A stretch of 64,000 bases of DNA from Sphingomonas aerophila. GTDB taxonomy: Bacteria; Pseudomonadota; Alphaproteobacteria; Sphingomonadales; Sphingomonadaceae. Shown piece by piece: positions 56,091-64,000 of this stretch. How positions within the stretch are numbered: the first letter of the stretch is position 1; the number at the start of each line of letters is the position of its first letter. The translations under genes and the position numbers were made by a program. Where the stretch lies: positions 62,001-126,000 of the forward strand of contig NZ_JACIJK010000001.1 in the NCBI RefSeq assembly GCF_014199305.1, given 5' to 3'. The notes under the pieces are model-generated. The model saw only the letters and a program-made list of their open reading frames with translations, ran no database searches and had not been told where the DNA came from.

Positions 56091-56133
56091 CGCAACAGTT
56101 TATCAACGATTCAGCATTAGGCGTGGCTGTATC

Positions 56134-56766
56134 ATGGCCATACCTGTCGCTTCTCCAAATTCCGACCGGCGTGGCGCGCTGCGCCATCCGGTCATCGTTC
56201 CGGGCGTGGTGTCGCACCCCGGCCGCGCCGATGTGATGGTCACGGTGGTCGACATCTCCGATTCGGGTGCCCAGATCGAACGCACCGCGGAGTTTGCGAC
56301 CGGCGCACTGATCCAGCTGAGCTTTGCCGGTTTCGCGCCGGTCAACGCCGCGATCAGGTGGACGTCGCCCAGGGCCTATGGGCTCCAGTTCGATTCGCCC
56401 ATCCACCAAGCCCTGGTCGAACGCGTGGTGCAGATCGGCCGGGGTCGTCGCCGCTCACCGCTCCTGCTCACCCCTGCGCTGGTCCGCCGTGAGGAGCGCG
56501 AGCGCTTGTGGCACGTCAGCCTCGCCGTGCATCTGGAGGATCCGGCCGGCGCCCGCCCGTTTGCGGGCATGCTTTCCGACCTGTCTGTTGACGGGTGCCG
56601 CGTCGCTTCCGCGATCGCGGTCCTGCCCGGCTGCGCCCTGACGGTCACAGTGCCGGGGCTGGAGCCGCTTACCGCCACCGCGCGCTGGTGCACCGACGGC
56701 GTGATCGGGCTGGAGTTCAGCCAGCCGCTCGATCCTGCCCTGGTGGAACGGATCGCGCGCGGCTGA
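56134..56766 (+). CDS. tandem PilZ domain protein
   Basis: 210 residues from the ATG at 56134. Two PilZ-like halves: residues about 9-100 (DRRGALRHPVIVPGVVSH, VVDISDSGAQIE) and about 105-205 (RREERERLWHVSLAVHL, LSDLSVDGCRVASA). The first has an RxxxR-like region (RRGALRH) and DxSxxG; the second has only DLSVDG. c-di-GMP binding is therefore plausible for the first half and doubtful for the second. It follows the HerA-like gene by 43 bases. Confidence 0.8.
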   Translation: MAIPVASPNSDRRGALRHPVIVPGVVSHPGRADVMVTVVDISDSGAQIERTAEFATGALIQLSFAGFAPVNAAIRWTSPRAYGLQFDSPIHQALVERVVQIGRGRRRSPLLLTPALVRREERERLWHVSLAVHLEDPAGARPFAGMLSDLSVDGCRVASAIAVLPGCALTVTVPGLEPLTATARWCTDGVIGLEFSQPLDPALVERIARG

Positions 56767-56777
56767 CCAACCCGCGT

Positions 56778-57053
56778 TCAGATCATGCCGAGCGCCTGCA
56801 TATAAACCTGGAGGATCGATTCCTCCTCCTGGTACTCTTCCTTCTTTTTCTTGCGGATCGACAGGATCTTGCGGATCGCCTTGGGGTCGTACCCGCGGCC
56901 CTTGGCCTCGGCCATCACGTCCTTGATGTCGTCCTGGATGCCCTTTTTCTCTTCCTCGAGGCGCTCGGCGCGCTCGATCAGCAGGCGCAGTTCTTCCGCG
57001 GCGACGTGACCGCCGCCCATGCCTTCGTTTCGTTCTTCGCGATCAGACGCCAT
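56778..57053 (-). CDS. gapR: DUF2312 nucleoid-associated protein GapR
   Basis: 91 residues. The helical, charged sequence ([20 protein letters not shown], then [20 protein letters not shown]) is the DUF2312 family, which includes GapR of Caulobacter. GapR forms dimers that encircle overtwisted AT-rich DNA and aids replication and transcription. The conserved lysine-rich stretch (IRKKKKEEY) is the DNA-contact region. DUF1244 and pyk nearby are its usual alphaproteobacterial neighbours. Confidence 0.93.
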   Translation of the reverse strand: MASDREERNEGMGGGHVAAEELRLLIERAERLEEEKKGIQDDIKDVMAEAKGRGYDPKAIRKILSIRKKKKEEYQEEESILQVYMQALGMI

Positions 57054-57181
57054 GAAATACTTCCCCTCGCCGACGCGCCGTCAGGGCGCGCCGCCTCCCT
57101 CGCTCGATAAAGTAGAATCGCACGCCGGCATGCCGGCGGCAGGGGCGCGGCTCTAAAGGTTAAGGCCGCGCCGCTCAACCC

Positions 57182-57478
57182 TCAGGCCGGCGCGTTCTTC
57201 TTCATGCTCTCGGCCATGCGCGCGAGCTGTTCGGGCGTTGCCTCGCCCTGATGGCGCGCCTTCCACTCGGCCTGCGGCATGCCATAGACCACCTCTCGCG
57301 CAGCGTTCTTGTCCATCTGCCCCGCCTCGGCGATCCAGTCGCCCAGGCAGTTGCGGCAGAAGCCCGCCAGGCCCATCAGGTCGACGTTCTGCGCGTCCGT
57401 TCGATGGCGCAAATGCCGGACCAGCCGCCGGAACGCCGCCGCTGCCACCGCGTCATCAATTGCATCCAGTTGGTCCAT
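57182..57478 (-). CDS. DUF1244 family protein
   Basis: 98 residues from the ATG at 57478. The family block LVRHLRHRTDAQNVDLMGLA is followed by GFCRNCLGDW, with two Cys in CRNC that are conserved, and by MDKNAAREVVYGMP. Structures of the family are small helical bundles; the function is unknown. It lies between gapR and pyk, a common alphaproteobacterial arrangement. Confidence 0.92.
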   Translation of the reverse strand: MDQLDAIDDAVAAAAFRRLVRHLRHRTDAQNVDLMGLAGFCRNCLGDWIAEAGQMDKNAAREVVYGMPQAEWKARHQGEATPEQLARMAESMKKNAPA

Positions 57479-57551
57479 TAGCTGTCTCCGCGGTTGATCG
57501 CCGCGCATTAAGGGCTAGAGGCTCACGCGCGAAGTACCCCCAGGAGTGTTC

Positions 57552-59021
57552 ATGACCAAGGCCATCGCCCCCCGCGCGCGCAAAGTGCGCGTGCTTGCGA
57601 CGCTGGGTCCCGCCAGCAACTCGGCCGAGATGGTCGCCAATCTGTTTCAGGCAGGTGCGGACGCGTTTCGGATCAACATGAGTCATGGCGACCAGGCGTC
57701 CAAGGTAGAAGTCGTTCAGGCGATCCGCGCGCTGGAAAAGCGTTTCGGCCGCCCATCCACCATCCTTGCCGACCTGCAAGGGCCAAAGCTGCGCGTCGGG
57801 CGGTTCGCCGAAGGCCGCGTGGTGCTCGAAACCGGCAAGACCTTTGTTCTCGATCGCGACGCGACGCCGGGTGATGAAACCCGCGTAGAACTGCCTCACC
57901 GCGAGATTTTTGAGGCGATCGAGCCGGGTGCACGGCTGCTGCTGGACGACGGCAAGCTGGTGTTACGCGTGATCGAACATAACGCGGATCACATCACCAC
58001 GCGCATCGAAGTCGGCGGCCCGTTGTCGAACAACAAGGGGCTGAACGTTCCCGACGTGGTGTTGCCCATGGCGGCGCTGACCGAAAAGGATCGTTCCGAC
58101 CTCGCCTTTGCGGTCGACCAGGGTGTCGACTGGATCGCCCTGTCGTTCGTGCAACGGCCCGAGGACCTGGCCGAAGCGCGCAAGCTGATCGGCGGCAAGG
58201 CGGCACTGCTCGCCAAGATTGAGAAGCCCGCCGCGATCGAGCGCCTCGAGGAAATCATCGAGCAGTGCGACGGCGTCATGGTCGCCCGCGGTGATTTGGG
58301 CGTCGAGCTGCCGCCCGAATCGGTGCCGCCGCTTCAGAAGCGAATCGTGGAAGTGTCGCGGCGCATGGGCCGGCCCGTGGTGGTCGCGACCCAGATGCTT
58401 GAATCGATGATCACCAGCCCCTCGCCCACCCGGGCCGAGGTGTCGGACGTCGCCACCGCGATCTATGACGGCGCGGACGCGATCATGTTGTCGGCCGAAA
58501 GCGCGGCGGGCCAGTGGCCAACCGAGTCGGTGTCGATGATGAACGCGATCGGCGTGTCGGTTGAAAGCGACCCGATGCACGGCGATCGGGTCCACTTCAC
58601 CGTGACCCGCCCCGACCCGACCACCGCCGACGCGCTGGCCGAAGCGGCAAAGACGATCGCGTCCACCGTGTCGGCAAAGGCGATCATCTGCTTTACCTCG
58701 TCGGGCTCCACCGCCCGGCGCGTGGCGCGTGAACGGCCGCCGGTGCCCATCATGGTGCTGACCCCGCGTCAGGATACTGCGCGGCGTCTCGGGCTGTTGT
58801 GGGGAACACACGCCGTGCACACCCGCGACGTCGAGTCGTTCGAGGAGATGGTGGCCAAGTCGAAGCGCATGGCGCTGCGTCATGGCATCGCGAAGGCTGG
58901 CGATCAGGTCATCCTGATGGCGGGTGTTCCGTTCCGCACGCCAGGCTCGACGAACGTGCTGCATGTCGTCCGGATCATCGGCGACGAGTTGAACGGCTAC
59001 ACTCACTCGACCGACGCGTGA
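57552..59021 (+). CDS. pyk: pyruvate kinase
   Basis: 489 residues from the ATG at 57552 (AGGAG five bases upstream). It transfers phosphate from PEP to ADP. Motifs are RVLATLGPASNS at the N-terminus, the active-site sequence AKIEKPAAIERLEEII with the catalytic Lys, GVMVARGDLGVELP, and VVATQMLESMI. The C-terminal allosteric domain ends TNVLHVVRIIGDE. The stop overlaps the GTG start of the M16 protease gene. Confidence 0.98.
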   Translation: MTKAIAPRARKVRVLATLGPASNSAEMVANLFQAGADAFRINMSHGDQASKVEVVQAIRALEKRFGRPSTILADLQGPKLRVGRFAEGRVVLETGKTFVLDRDATPGDETRVELPHREIFEAIEPGARLLLDDGKLVLRVIEHNADHITTRIEVGGPLSNNKGLNVPDVVLPMAALTEKDRSDLAFAVDQGVDWIALSFVQRPEDLAEARKLIGGKAALLAKIEKPAAIERLEEIIEQCDGVMVARGDLGVELPPESVPPLQKRIVEVSRRMGRPVVVATQMLESMITSPSPTRAEVSDVATAIYDGADAIMLSAESAAGQWPTESVSMMNAIGVSVESDPMHGDRVHFTVTRPDPTTADALAEAAKTIASTVSAKAIICFTSSGSTARRVARERPPVPIMVLTPRQDTARRLGLLWGTHAVHTRDVESFEEMVAKSKRMALRHGIAKAGDQVILMAGVPFRTPGSTNVLHVVRIIGDELNGYTHSTDA

Positions 59022-61939
59022 TACGCACCGGGGCCGCTTTCCTGGCGGCCCTGGCGCTGCTGGGGGCAAGCGCAACAGCAAGGCAGTCCGGCTCCGGGCC
59101 GCAGGCGAGCGGGCCTGTAGCGCCCGCCGCCTCGCCTGTTGCGACGATCCAGGCTGCGCCCGGCGCGCCCGCCGCGACCAGTTGGCAACATGCGGGCAGT
59201 GACATTCCCGCCGACCCCGCCTGGCGCACTGGCACCCTGCCCAACGGGTTGCGCTATGCGGTGCGCCGCAACGCCCGGCCGCCGGGCAGCATCTCCGTGC
59301 GGATCCGGATCGATGCTGGCGGGCTGATGGAGGAGGAAGCCGAGCAGGGCTGGGCGCACCTCCTCGAACACATGACATTCCGTGGGACCGCGACTGTCCC
59401 GGATGGCGAGGGCATCCGTATCTGGCAGCGTCTGGGCGCGCGGTTCGGCGCAGATACCAACGCCTTCACCAGCCTTCGCTCGACCAGCTATGTGCTCGAC
59501 CTGCCCCGTGCCGACGCAGAGTCCTATGCACAGGCACTGCGGGTCATGGCCGAGATGATGCAGAGCGCGCGGATCGATGCAAAGCTGCTCGCCACGGAGC
59601 GGCAGGTAGTGGCCGCAGAAGGTGCCCAGCGCCGATCGCCACTTGCCCGCGAGCTCCAGGACGCCAGCCGTGCCTTGTTCCTAGCCGGCACCCGCGCCGG
59701 CAAACGCGACATCATCGGCTCTCCCGAAACGCTCGCCAATGCCACGGCCGATCGGCTGCGCGCCTTCTACAAGCGCTGGTATCGCCCCGAACGGGCCGTT
59801 GTGGTCGTGGTCGGGGACGCCGACCCGGCCTTGCTCGAAACGGAGGTCCAGCGCGCCTTTTCAGGATGGACGGCTGACGGAAAGCCACCGGTCGAGCCCG
59901 ACTATGGCCCGTCCACCACGCCGGCCAAACCAGTGCTCGCCGTCACCGATCCACAGGCGGCAAACACCGATTCGCTTGGCTGGGTCGCCCGCCATGACGA
60001 CGCGCCGGTTACGATCGCAGAGGTGCAGCGGCAGTTGGTCGAGTCGGTCGCACTCGGGATCGTGAACCGCCGATTTGCCGCTGCGGAGGAGTCCGGCGGC
60101 GCGCTGGTCGATGCCAGCGCCGGCCTGTCGCGCGGCCGGCATGTGGGGGACCAGTTGACCGTCAGCCTCCTGCCCCGGCCGGGACAGAACCGAGCCGCAC
60201 TGGATCAGGTCTTTGCCATACTCAACGCGCTGCGAGCCACGCCACCGACGGAAGCGGAAGTGGAGCAGGGCCGCGCAGGCCTGCGCCGCAGTGCCGTCGA
60301 CCGGGTCACCCTGCGCACCTCGGTCACGTCCGGCGGGCTGGCAAACCAGTTCGTGGCGGATGTCGACAGGGGCGATGTCACCGCCGACCCGCGATTCTAC
60401 CTCGAAACCCTGAAAGCGTTTGAGCGCGCGATCACGCCGGACGCGGTGAACAAGGTGCTGGTCGAACTGCTCGCACCCCCGCCCCGCCTGCTCCGCGCCA
60501 CCACCGATCCCGCACTCGCGGCAAGCGCCGCCGCCGACCTTGCAGCCGCGCGTCAGGCCGCGGCGGCAAAGGACGTCGCGGTTCGCGCGATGTCGCTCAG
60601 CGAGCTGCCTTCGCCGGGCGTGCCCGGCACAGTGATTTCGCGTAGCCGGATCGACGATCTGGACATCGATCGCGTCCGCTTCGCCAATGGCGTGACACTC
60701 GACTTCAAGAAGACGGGCTTTGAACGCAACACCGTGCGCGTCTCGGTACGCGTGGGCCGCGGATTGCTGGCCCAGGCACCCAACGATCCCGGCCTGTTCT
60801 GGACCTCCGGCGCGCTCGGCGCGGCCGGATTCGGTCCGTTCACCCGTGAGGAACTGGCGCGGCTTGCGGCGGGCCGCCGGGTCAGCTTCTCGATCGGCTC
60901 CGGCCTCGACGGCATCGGGCTGGCAACCGCGACCAGCCGCGGCGACCTGGCCGACACGCTACGGCTGATGACGGGCGCGCTGACGCAGATGCGCTATGCC
61001 GAGGGGCCGGTGGCGCGCATCCGCGACGGTAACGCCGCAACCTATGCCAGCCTCTACAGCCAGCCCGGGTCGGTGCTGTCGGCATTCGGTGCGCCTTATC
61101 TGTACGGGGGCGACACCCGATTCCGGGGTGTTCCCCCGCTGGCCGAGATCGAGCGCCTGAAGCTGGCCGATGTCACCCGTTTCTGGACCGGCCAGCTGGC
61201 GCAGGGGCCGATCCGCGTGAGCGCCGTCGGGGACCTCGACGCCGACGCGCTGATCGCGGCGGTGGCGCGCACCTTTGGCGCGCTGCCGCCCCGTCCCGAC
61301 CAGCCGGTCGATCCGGCCTACACGGCGGTGCGCCCCACGCCGCCGCCGGGCGGGGCCGCCATTCTGCACCATCGTGGCGCCCCCGATCAGGCGTCGGTCG
61401 CTCGCGTGTTTCCGGTGCTCGGCTATCGCCAGGAGGTCCAGGTCGGCCGCGCACTGGGGCTGGCAGCAGCCATCGTACAGGACAGGCTGACCAGCGAGTT
61501 CCGCGAAACTGAAGCTGGCACCTATGCGCCCAGCGCGTCCGTGTCGCAGATCCGCGATCTGCCGGCCTACGGCACCTTTGTCGCGGGCGCGCAGCTGAAG
61601 GTGGACCGGATCGCCGACTTCGATCGCGCGCTGGCGCGCATCCTTGCCGATTTGGCCGCCAACGGCCCCGATGCGGACGCACTGGAACGGGCAAGAACCA
61701 CCGCGATCGCCACCATCGAGCGCGCCCGCGCCAGCGACAATGGTTACTGGCTGGGCCTGGTCGCCAACAGCATCGATGATCCTCGGGATCTGGAGGCCGT
61801 GCGAACCGCTATTCCGGGCCGAAAGGCGCTGACCGTGGCAGACATCCGCGCGGCAGTTACCCGTTACCTGACGCCGGGCAAGAGCTTCGCGATCAACGTG
61901 CTGCCGGCAGCAGCCCAAATCGCGCCAGCTCGTCCCTGA
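59018..61939 (+). CDS. exported M16 family zinc protease
   Basis: 973 residues from a GTG that overlaps the pyk stop (GTGA). A signal peptide (about 1-21, ending ATA) is followed by four M16 repeats. The inverted zinc motif is H114-L-L-E117-H118 (WAHLLEHMTFRGT), with the downstream Glu in ERQVVAAEGAQRRSP. The second half (about 520-970) is the inactive partner (starts DRVRFANGVTLDFKKTGFE). It probably degrades peptides in the periplasm. The last 47 bases overlap the convergent HAD gene. Confidence 0.93.
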   Translation: MIRTGAAFLAALALLGASATARQSGSGPQASGPVAPAASPVATIQAAPGAPAATSWQHAGSDIPADPAWRTGTLPNGLRYAVRRNARPPGSISVRIRIDAGGLMEEEAEQGWAHLLEHMTFRGTATVPDGEGIRIWQRLGARFGADTNAFTSLRSTSYVLDLPRADAESYAQALRVMAEMMQSARIDAKLLATERQVVAAEGAQRRSPLARELQDASRALFLAGTRAGKRDIIGSPETLANATADRLRAFYKRWYRPERAVVVVVGDADPALLETEVQRAFSGWTADGKPPVEPDYGPSTTPAKPVLAVTDPQAANTDSLGWVARHDDAPVTIAEVQRQLVESVALGIVNRRFAAAEESGGALVDASAGLSRGRHVGDQLTVSLLPRPGQNRAALDQVFAILNALRATPPTEAEVEQGRAGLRRSAVDRVTLRTSVTSGGLANQFVADVDRGDVTADPRFYLETLKAFERAITPDAVNKVLVELLAPPPRLLRATTDPALAASAAADLAAARQAAAAKDVAVRAMSLSELPSPGVPGTVISRSRIDDLDIDRVRFANGVTLDFKKTGFERNTVRVSVRVGRGLLAQAPNDPGLFWTSGALGAAGFGPFTREELARLAAGRRVSFSIGSGLDGIGLATATSRGDLADTLRLMTGALTQMRYAEGPVARIRDGNAATYASLYSQPGSVLSAFGAPYLYGGDTRFRGVPPLAEIERLKLADVTRFWTGQLAQGPIRVSAVGDLDADALIAAVARTFGALPPRPDQPVDPAYTAVRPTPPPGGAAILHHRGAPDQASVARVFPVLGYRQEVQVGRALGLAAAIVQDRLTSEFRETEAGTYAPSASVSQIRDLPAYGTFVAGAQLKVDRIADFDRALARILADLAANGPDADALERARTTAIATIERARASDNGYWLGLVANSIDDPRDLEAVRTAIPGRKALTVADIRAAVTRYLTPGKSFAINVLPAAAQIAPARP

Positions 61940-62534
61940 GCGCTTCCGCCCCGCGGAACTCGACCGCGTGCATCCCGACGCCACGCGCGCCCTCCACGTT
62001 GTCGGCGCGGTCGTCGATGAACAGGGTGTCGCCGGCGTTCAGCCCCCAGCGGTCGAGCGCGAGGTGATAGATCGGGGCGTGCGGCTTCACCATCTTCTCG
62101 TCGCCCGACACGACGATGCCACGGAACCGGTCGAACATCGCGGCTTCACGCGCGCGGAACGGCGGCCAGAACTCGTGGGAGAAATTTGTGATCGCGTATA
62201 GCGGCACACCCGCCCCGTGCAGTTCGTCCACCAGCGCTGCCATGCCCGGTACCGTGCCCGTGATCGTTTCCGCGAATCGCGGGCCCCACTGCGCGATCAG
62301 CGCGGCATGGTGGGGGTGTTGGGCGACCAGCTCCGCCGACGTGTCGGAAAAGTCGCGGCCCTCATCATGCTGGAAATGCCATTCCTTGGTGACGACATCA
62401 CGCAGGAACGCGTCCAGCGCCCGATCGTCCTCGATCAGGCGCTGGTACAGGAACCGTGGGTTCCAGTCATACAGGACGTTGCCGACGTCGAAGACGACGA
62501 TCGACGGCCGGCCGATACCTTCATGCTCCCGCAC
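61893..62534 (-). CDS. HAD-superfamily phosphatase (subfamily IA, YihX-like)
   Basis: 213 residues from a GTG. The first HAD motif is VVFDVGNVLYDWNP with the nucleophile Asp16; motif II is YAITNFS, motif III the Lys in KMVKPHAPIY and motif IV DTLFIDDRADNVEGA. The DxGNV form resembles YihX-type sugar-phosphate phosphatases. Substrate unknown. Its 3' end overlaps the M16 gene by 47 bases on the opposite strand. rpmJ lies just upstream on the same strand. Confidence 0.92.
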   Translation of the reverse strand: MREHEGIGRPSIVVFDVGNVLYDWNPRFLYQRLIEDDRALDAFLRDVVTKEWHFQHDEGRDFSDTSAELVAQHPHHAALIAQWGPRFAETITGTVPGMAALVDELHGAGVPLYAITNFSHEFWPPFRAREAAMFDRFRGIVVSGDEKMVKPHAPIYHLALDRWGLNAGDTLFIDDRADNVEGARGVGMHAVEFRGAEALRDELARFGLLPAAR

Positions 62535-62561
62535 TGCCTGAAGCCGCGCAGGAGAGTCGGA

Positions 62562-62687
62562 TCAGCCCTGGCGCGCCTTGAAGCGACGCTGCGTCTTGTT
62601 GATCACATAGGTGCGGCCACGACGGCGGATCACGCGGTTATCGCGATGACGATCCTTGAGCGACTTCAGCGAATTGACGATCTTCAT
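62562..62687 (-). CDS. rpmJ: 50S ribosomal protein bL36, zinc-less form
   Basis: 41 residues: starts [20 protein letters not shown] and ends RRFKARQG. This is the Cys-less (C-minus) L36 form of alphaproteobacteria, lacking the four zinc-binding residues of the canonical protein. It needs no zinc, which can help under zinc starvation. It lies 27 bases before the HAD gene on the same strand. No strong ribosome site is visible. Confidence 0.95.
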   Translation of the reverse strand: MKIVNSLKSLKDRHRDNRVIRRRGRTYVINKTQRRFKARQG

Positions 62688-62771
62688 GGCTGTAGTTCTT
62701 TATGGATGTGGCCGAAGCCGGAAAGCAGCGCCGCCTAGCCAGCAGGCCGTTGCAAGTCAAGGTGACGAGCC

Positions 62772-62796
62772 GGACCCGAACCGGATTCAGAGCGTT
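62772..62796 (+). promoter_or_regulatory. possible EcfG-type promoter, one mismatch
   Basis: GGACC (62772-62776), 16 bases, then CGTT (62793-62796); one mismatch from GGAAC-N16-CGTT. It is 36 bases before the ATG of the DUF4136 gene. Weak evidence on its own. Confidence 0.3.
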
Positions 62797-62832
62797 TCCC
62801 TGCTGTAACAATTATCAAGGAACCAGGACCAG

Positions 62833-63459
62833 ATGCTCCGCCTGCCCGTAATCCGTGGCGCTGCCGCACTCGCCGCGCTGACCCTGGGCCTGTCTTCCTG
62901 CGCGACCACGGCATCGCTGCCCCCCACTCAGGTGGTCCGATACCATGTCGACCGGCCGATCGAGCGCGGCACGGTATCGGTGGAGCCGCTCGCGGGTGGT
63001 CCAGCGCCATCGCTTGAGTTCCAGGCCTATGCCGCAGCGGTGCAAGCGGAGATGATTCGCAACGGTTATTCGCTCCCCGCGCCCGGCGCCCAGGCGGACT
63101 ATGTCGCGGTGGTCGATTTCCGCCGCACCACGGTGGAAGGGCCGCAGCGGCGCTCGCCCATCTCCATCGGCGTTGGCGGGGGCGGATTTTCGGGCGGACA
63201 TCGGGGCGGCGGGGTCGGGCTTGGTGGCGGCCTGTCCTTTCCGCTGGGCCGCAGTCGCAGCCAGCAACTCCTGTCGACCGAGATGCACGTCCTGATCAAG
63301 CACCGCGCGGACCAGGAGCAGCTGTGGGAAGGCAATGCCCGCACATTGGCCGACCTTCGCGCGCCCGAAGCCACCGCCGATGGACAGGCCCGCAAGCTCG
63401 CCGCCGCGCTGTTCACCGGCTTCCCCGGCGTCTCGGGTCGCACTATCGAGGTCAAATGA
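62833..63459 (+). CDS. DUF4136 lipoprotein
   Basis: 208 residues; AAGGA lies upstream of the ATG. The signal ends in a lipobox (LGLSSCATT, Cys23), so it is lipid-anchored. The fold has VRYHVDRPIERGTVSVEPL and YAAAVQAEMIRNGYS, a Gly-rich loop (about 117-138) and DGQARKLAAALFTGFPG, which match DUF4136. Function unknown. The stop overlaps the start of the M14 gene by four bases. Confidence 0.85.
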   Translation: MLRLPVIRGAAALAALTLGLSSCATTASLPPTQVVRYHVDRPIERGTVSVEPLAGGPAPSLEFQAYAAAVQAEMIRNGYSLPAPGAQADYVAVVDFRRTTVEGPQRRSPISIGVGGGGFSGGHRGGGVGLGGGLSFPLGRSRSQQLLSTEMHVLIKHRADQEQLWEGNARTLADLRAPEATADGQARKLAAALFTGFPGVSGRTIEVK

Positions 63460-64000
63460 GCATAACGATCGACGCCGCCTTCGATGGCGGCAACATCCGT
63501 GTCGTCCGGATCGAGGGCGACACGGTGGACCTGGAAATCGTGCGCGATCACGCGTCGGACTTTTTTCAATGGTTCTATTTCCGCGTAGCGGGCGCTCGCG
63601 GACGCGACCTGACCTTTCGCATCGTCAACGCCGGCGAATCGGCTTATCCGTTCGGCTGGCCCGGTTATCAGGTGCGCGCCTCCATCGATCGGGAATCGTG
63701 GCGCATGTCACCGACCCGCTATGCGGAGGGCGTGCTCGAATGGTCGTGGAACTCGGACAGCCAGCTTGCCTGGTTCGCCTATTTCGCGCCGTACACGATG
63801 GAACAGCACCACGCGCTGGTCGCCCGCGTGGCTACACGGCCGGGGGTCGAGCATCGCGTGCTCGGCACCACGCTCGACGGTCAGCCGATCGACTATTTCC
63901 GCCTTGGTTCGGGGCCAAAACAGGTGTGGCTCTATGGTCGCCAGCACCCGGGCGAATCGATGACCGAATGGTGGATGGAGGGCGCGCTCGACTGGCTCAC
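63456..64000 (+). CDS. M14 family zinc carboxypeptidase, 3' truncated
   Basis: 181 residues are visible before the right edge. The N-terminal domain (FFQWFYFRVAGARGRDLTFR, then PYTMEQHHALVARV) is the cytosolic-carboxypeptidase-like domain that precedes the catalytic one, and the first zinc motif HxxE is visible in RQHPGESMTEWW. The family removes C-terminal residues such as glutamates from proteins or peptides. The rest of the gene lies outside the window. Confidence 0.9.
   Translation, partial: MSITIDAAFDGGNIRVVRIEGDTVDLEIVRDHASDFFQWFYFRVAGARGRDLTFRIVNAGESAYPFGWPGYQVRASIDRESWRMSPTRYAEGVLEWSWNSDSQLAWFAYFAPYTMEQHHALVARVATRPGVEHRVLGTTLDGQPIDYFRLGSGPKQVWLYGRQHPGESMTEWWMEGALDWL

Overview
The window reads as ordinary chromosome of a high-GC alphaproteobacterium, most likely a sphingomonad (Sphingomonadaceae, Sphingomonas-like). 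The grounds are gene order and family content: hisZ beside purA, serC-serA, DUF2312 (GapR) beside DUF1244 and pyk, a zinc-less 41-residue L36, a c-type cytochrome with a Gly/Ala-rich tail, an extensin-like lipoprotein, and an EcfG-type GGAAC-N16-CGTT promoter. No prophage, insertion sequence, integrase, CRISPR array, rRNA or tRNA was found. Genes are packed tightly, and at least 14 same-strand neighbours overlap by four bases (NTGA), which suggests widespread translational coupling.

Layout. 1-2790: the end of a circularly permuted ATP-grasp/alpha-E fusion followed by a transglutaminase. 2798-7250: small hydrophilic protein (-), then type II DnaJ, BrkB, fabI, a small membrane protein and aroC (+). 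7253-8203: an EcfG-type promoter driving a Gly/Ser/Thr repeat protein, then a small secreted protein that looks frameshifted. 8208-15170: serC-serA-(2OG oxygenase)-hisZ and purA (-), with a ThuA-like gene on the opposite strand between hisZ and purA. 15326-20507: extensin-like lipoprotein, LOG protein, hemerythrin, TonB-C-like protein, lone LuxR HTH, cytochrome c, pheA. 20509-24096: a hypothetical gene and the mutY-serine hydrolase-nudC operon (-). 24123-26067: DciA-like protein and two tandem DsbA-like oxidoreductases (+). 26133-28852: a DNA-repair pair, a radical SAM protein and a UdgX-family uracil-DNA cross-linking protein, behind a LexA-type operator. 28936-32302: DUF885 peptidase, aldo/keto reductase, DedA.

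32427-39273 is a nine-gene minus-strand run: proA-nadD-rsfS-rlmH-envC-ctpA-dsbB-coq7-hypothetical. 39351-41049: DUF3667 protein and a small exported protein. 41414-46851: rodZ-like gene, cpoB/ybgF, tilS, a hypothetical gene and ftsH with a clear intrinsic terminator. 46937-50849: ptsP and a cation/proton antiporter. 50859-54477: yebC-ruvC-ruvA-(2OG oxygenase)-ruvB. 54618-57478: HerA/DUF87 ATPase, tandem PilZ protein, GapR, DUF1244. 57552-64000: pyk-M16 protease, HAD phosphatase, rpmJ, DUF4136 lipoprotein and the start of an M14 carboxypeptidase.

The most interesting points are these. (1) The radical SAM/UdgX operon has a LexA direct repeat lying over a -10 element that is only six bases from the start codon, implying an SOS-induced leaderless transcript. 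(2) ruvC and rlmH have no usable ATG, GTG or TTG start; in both a CTG inside a CTGA stop/start overlap gives exactly the expected N-terminus. (3) The ATP-grasp/alpha-E plus transglutaminase pair is a widespread predicted peptide-ligation system whose substrate is, as far as I know, undefined. (4) A 2OG-Fe(II) oxygenase lies between ruvA and ruvB. Gene calls rest on reading the translated sequences; no database search was possible.
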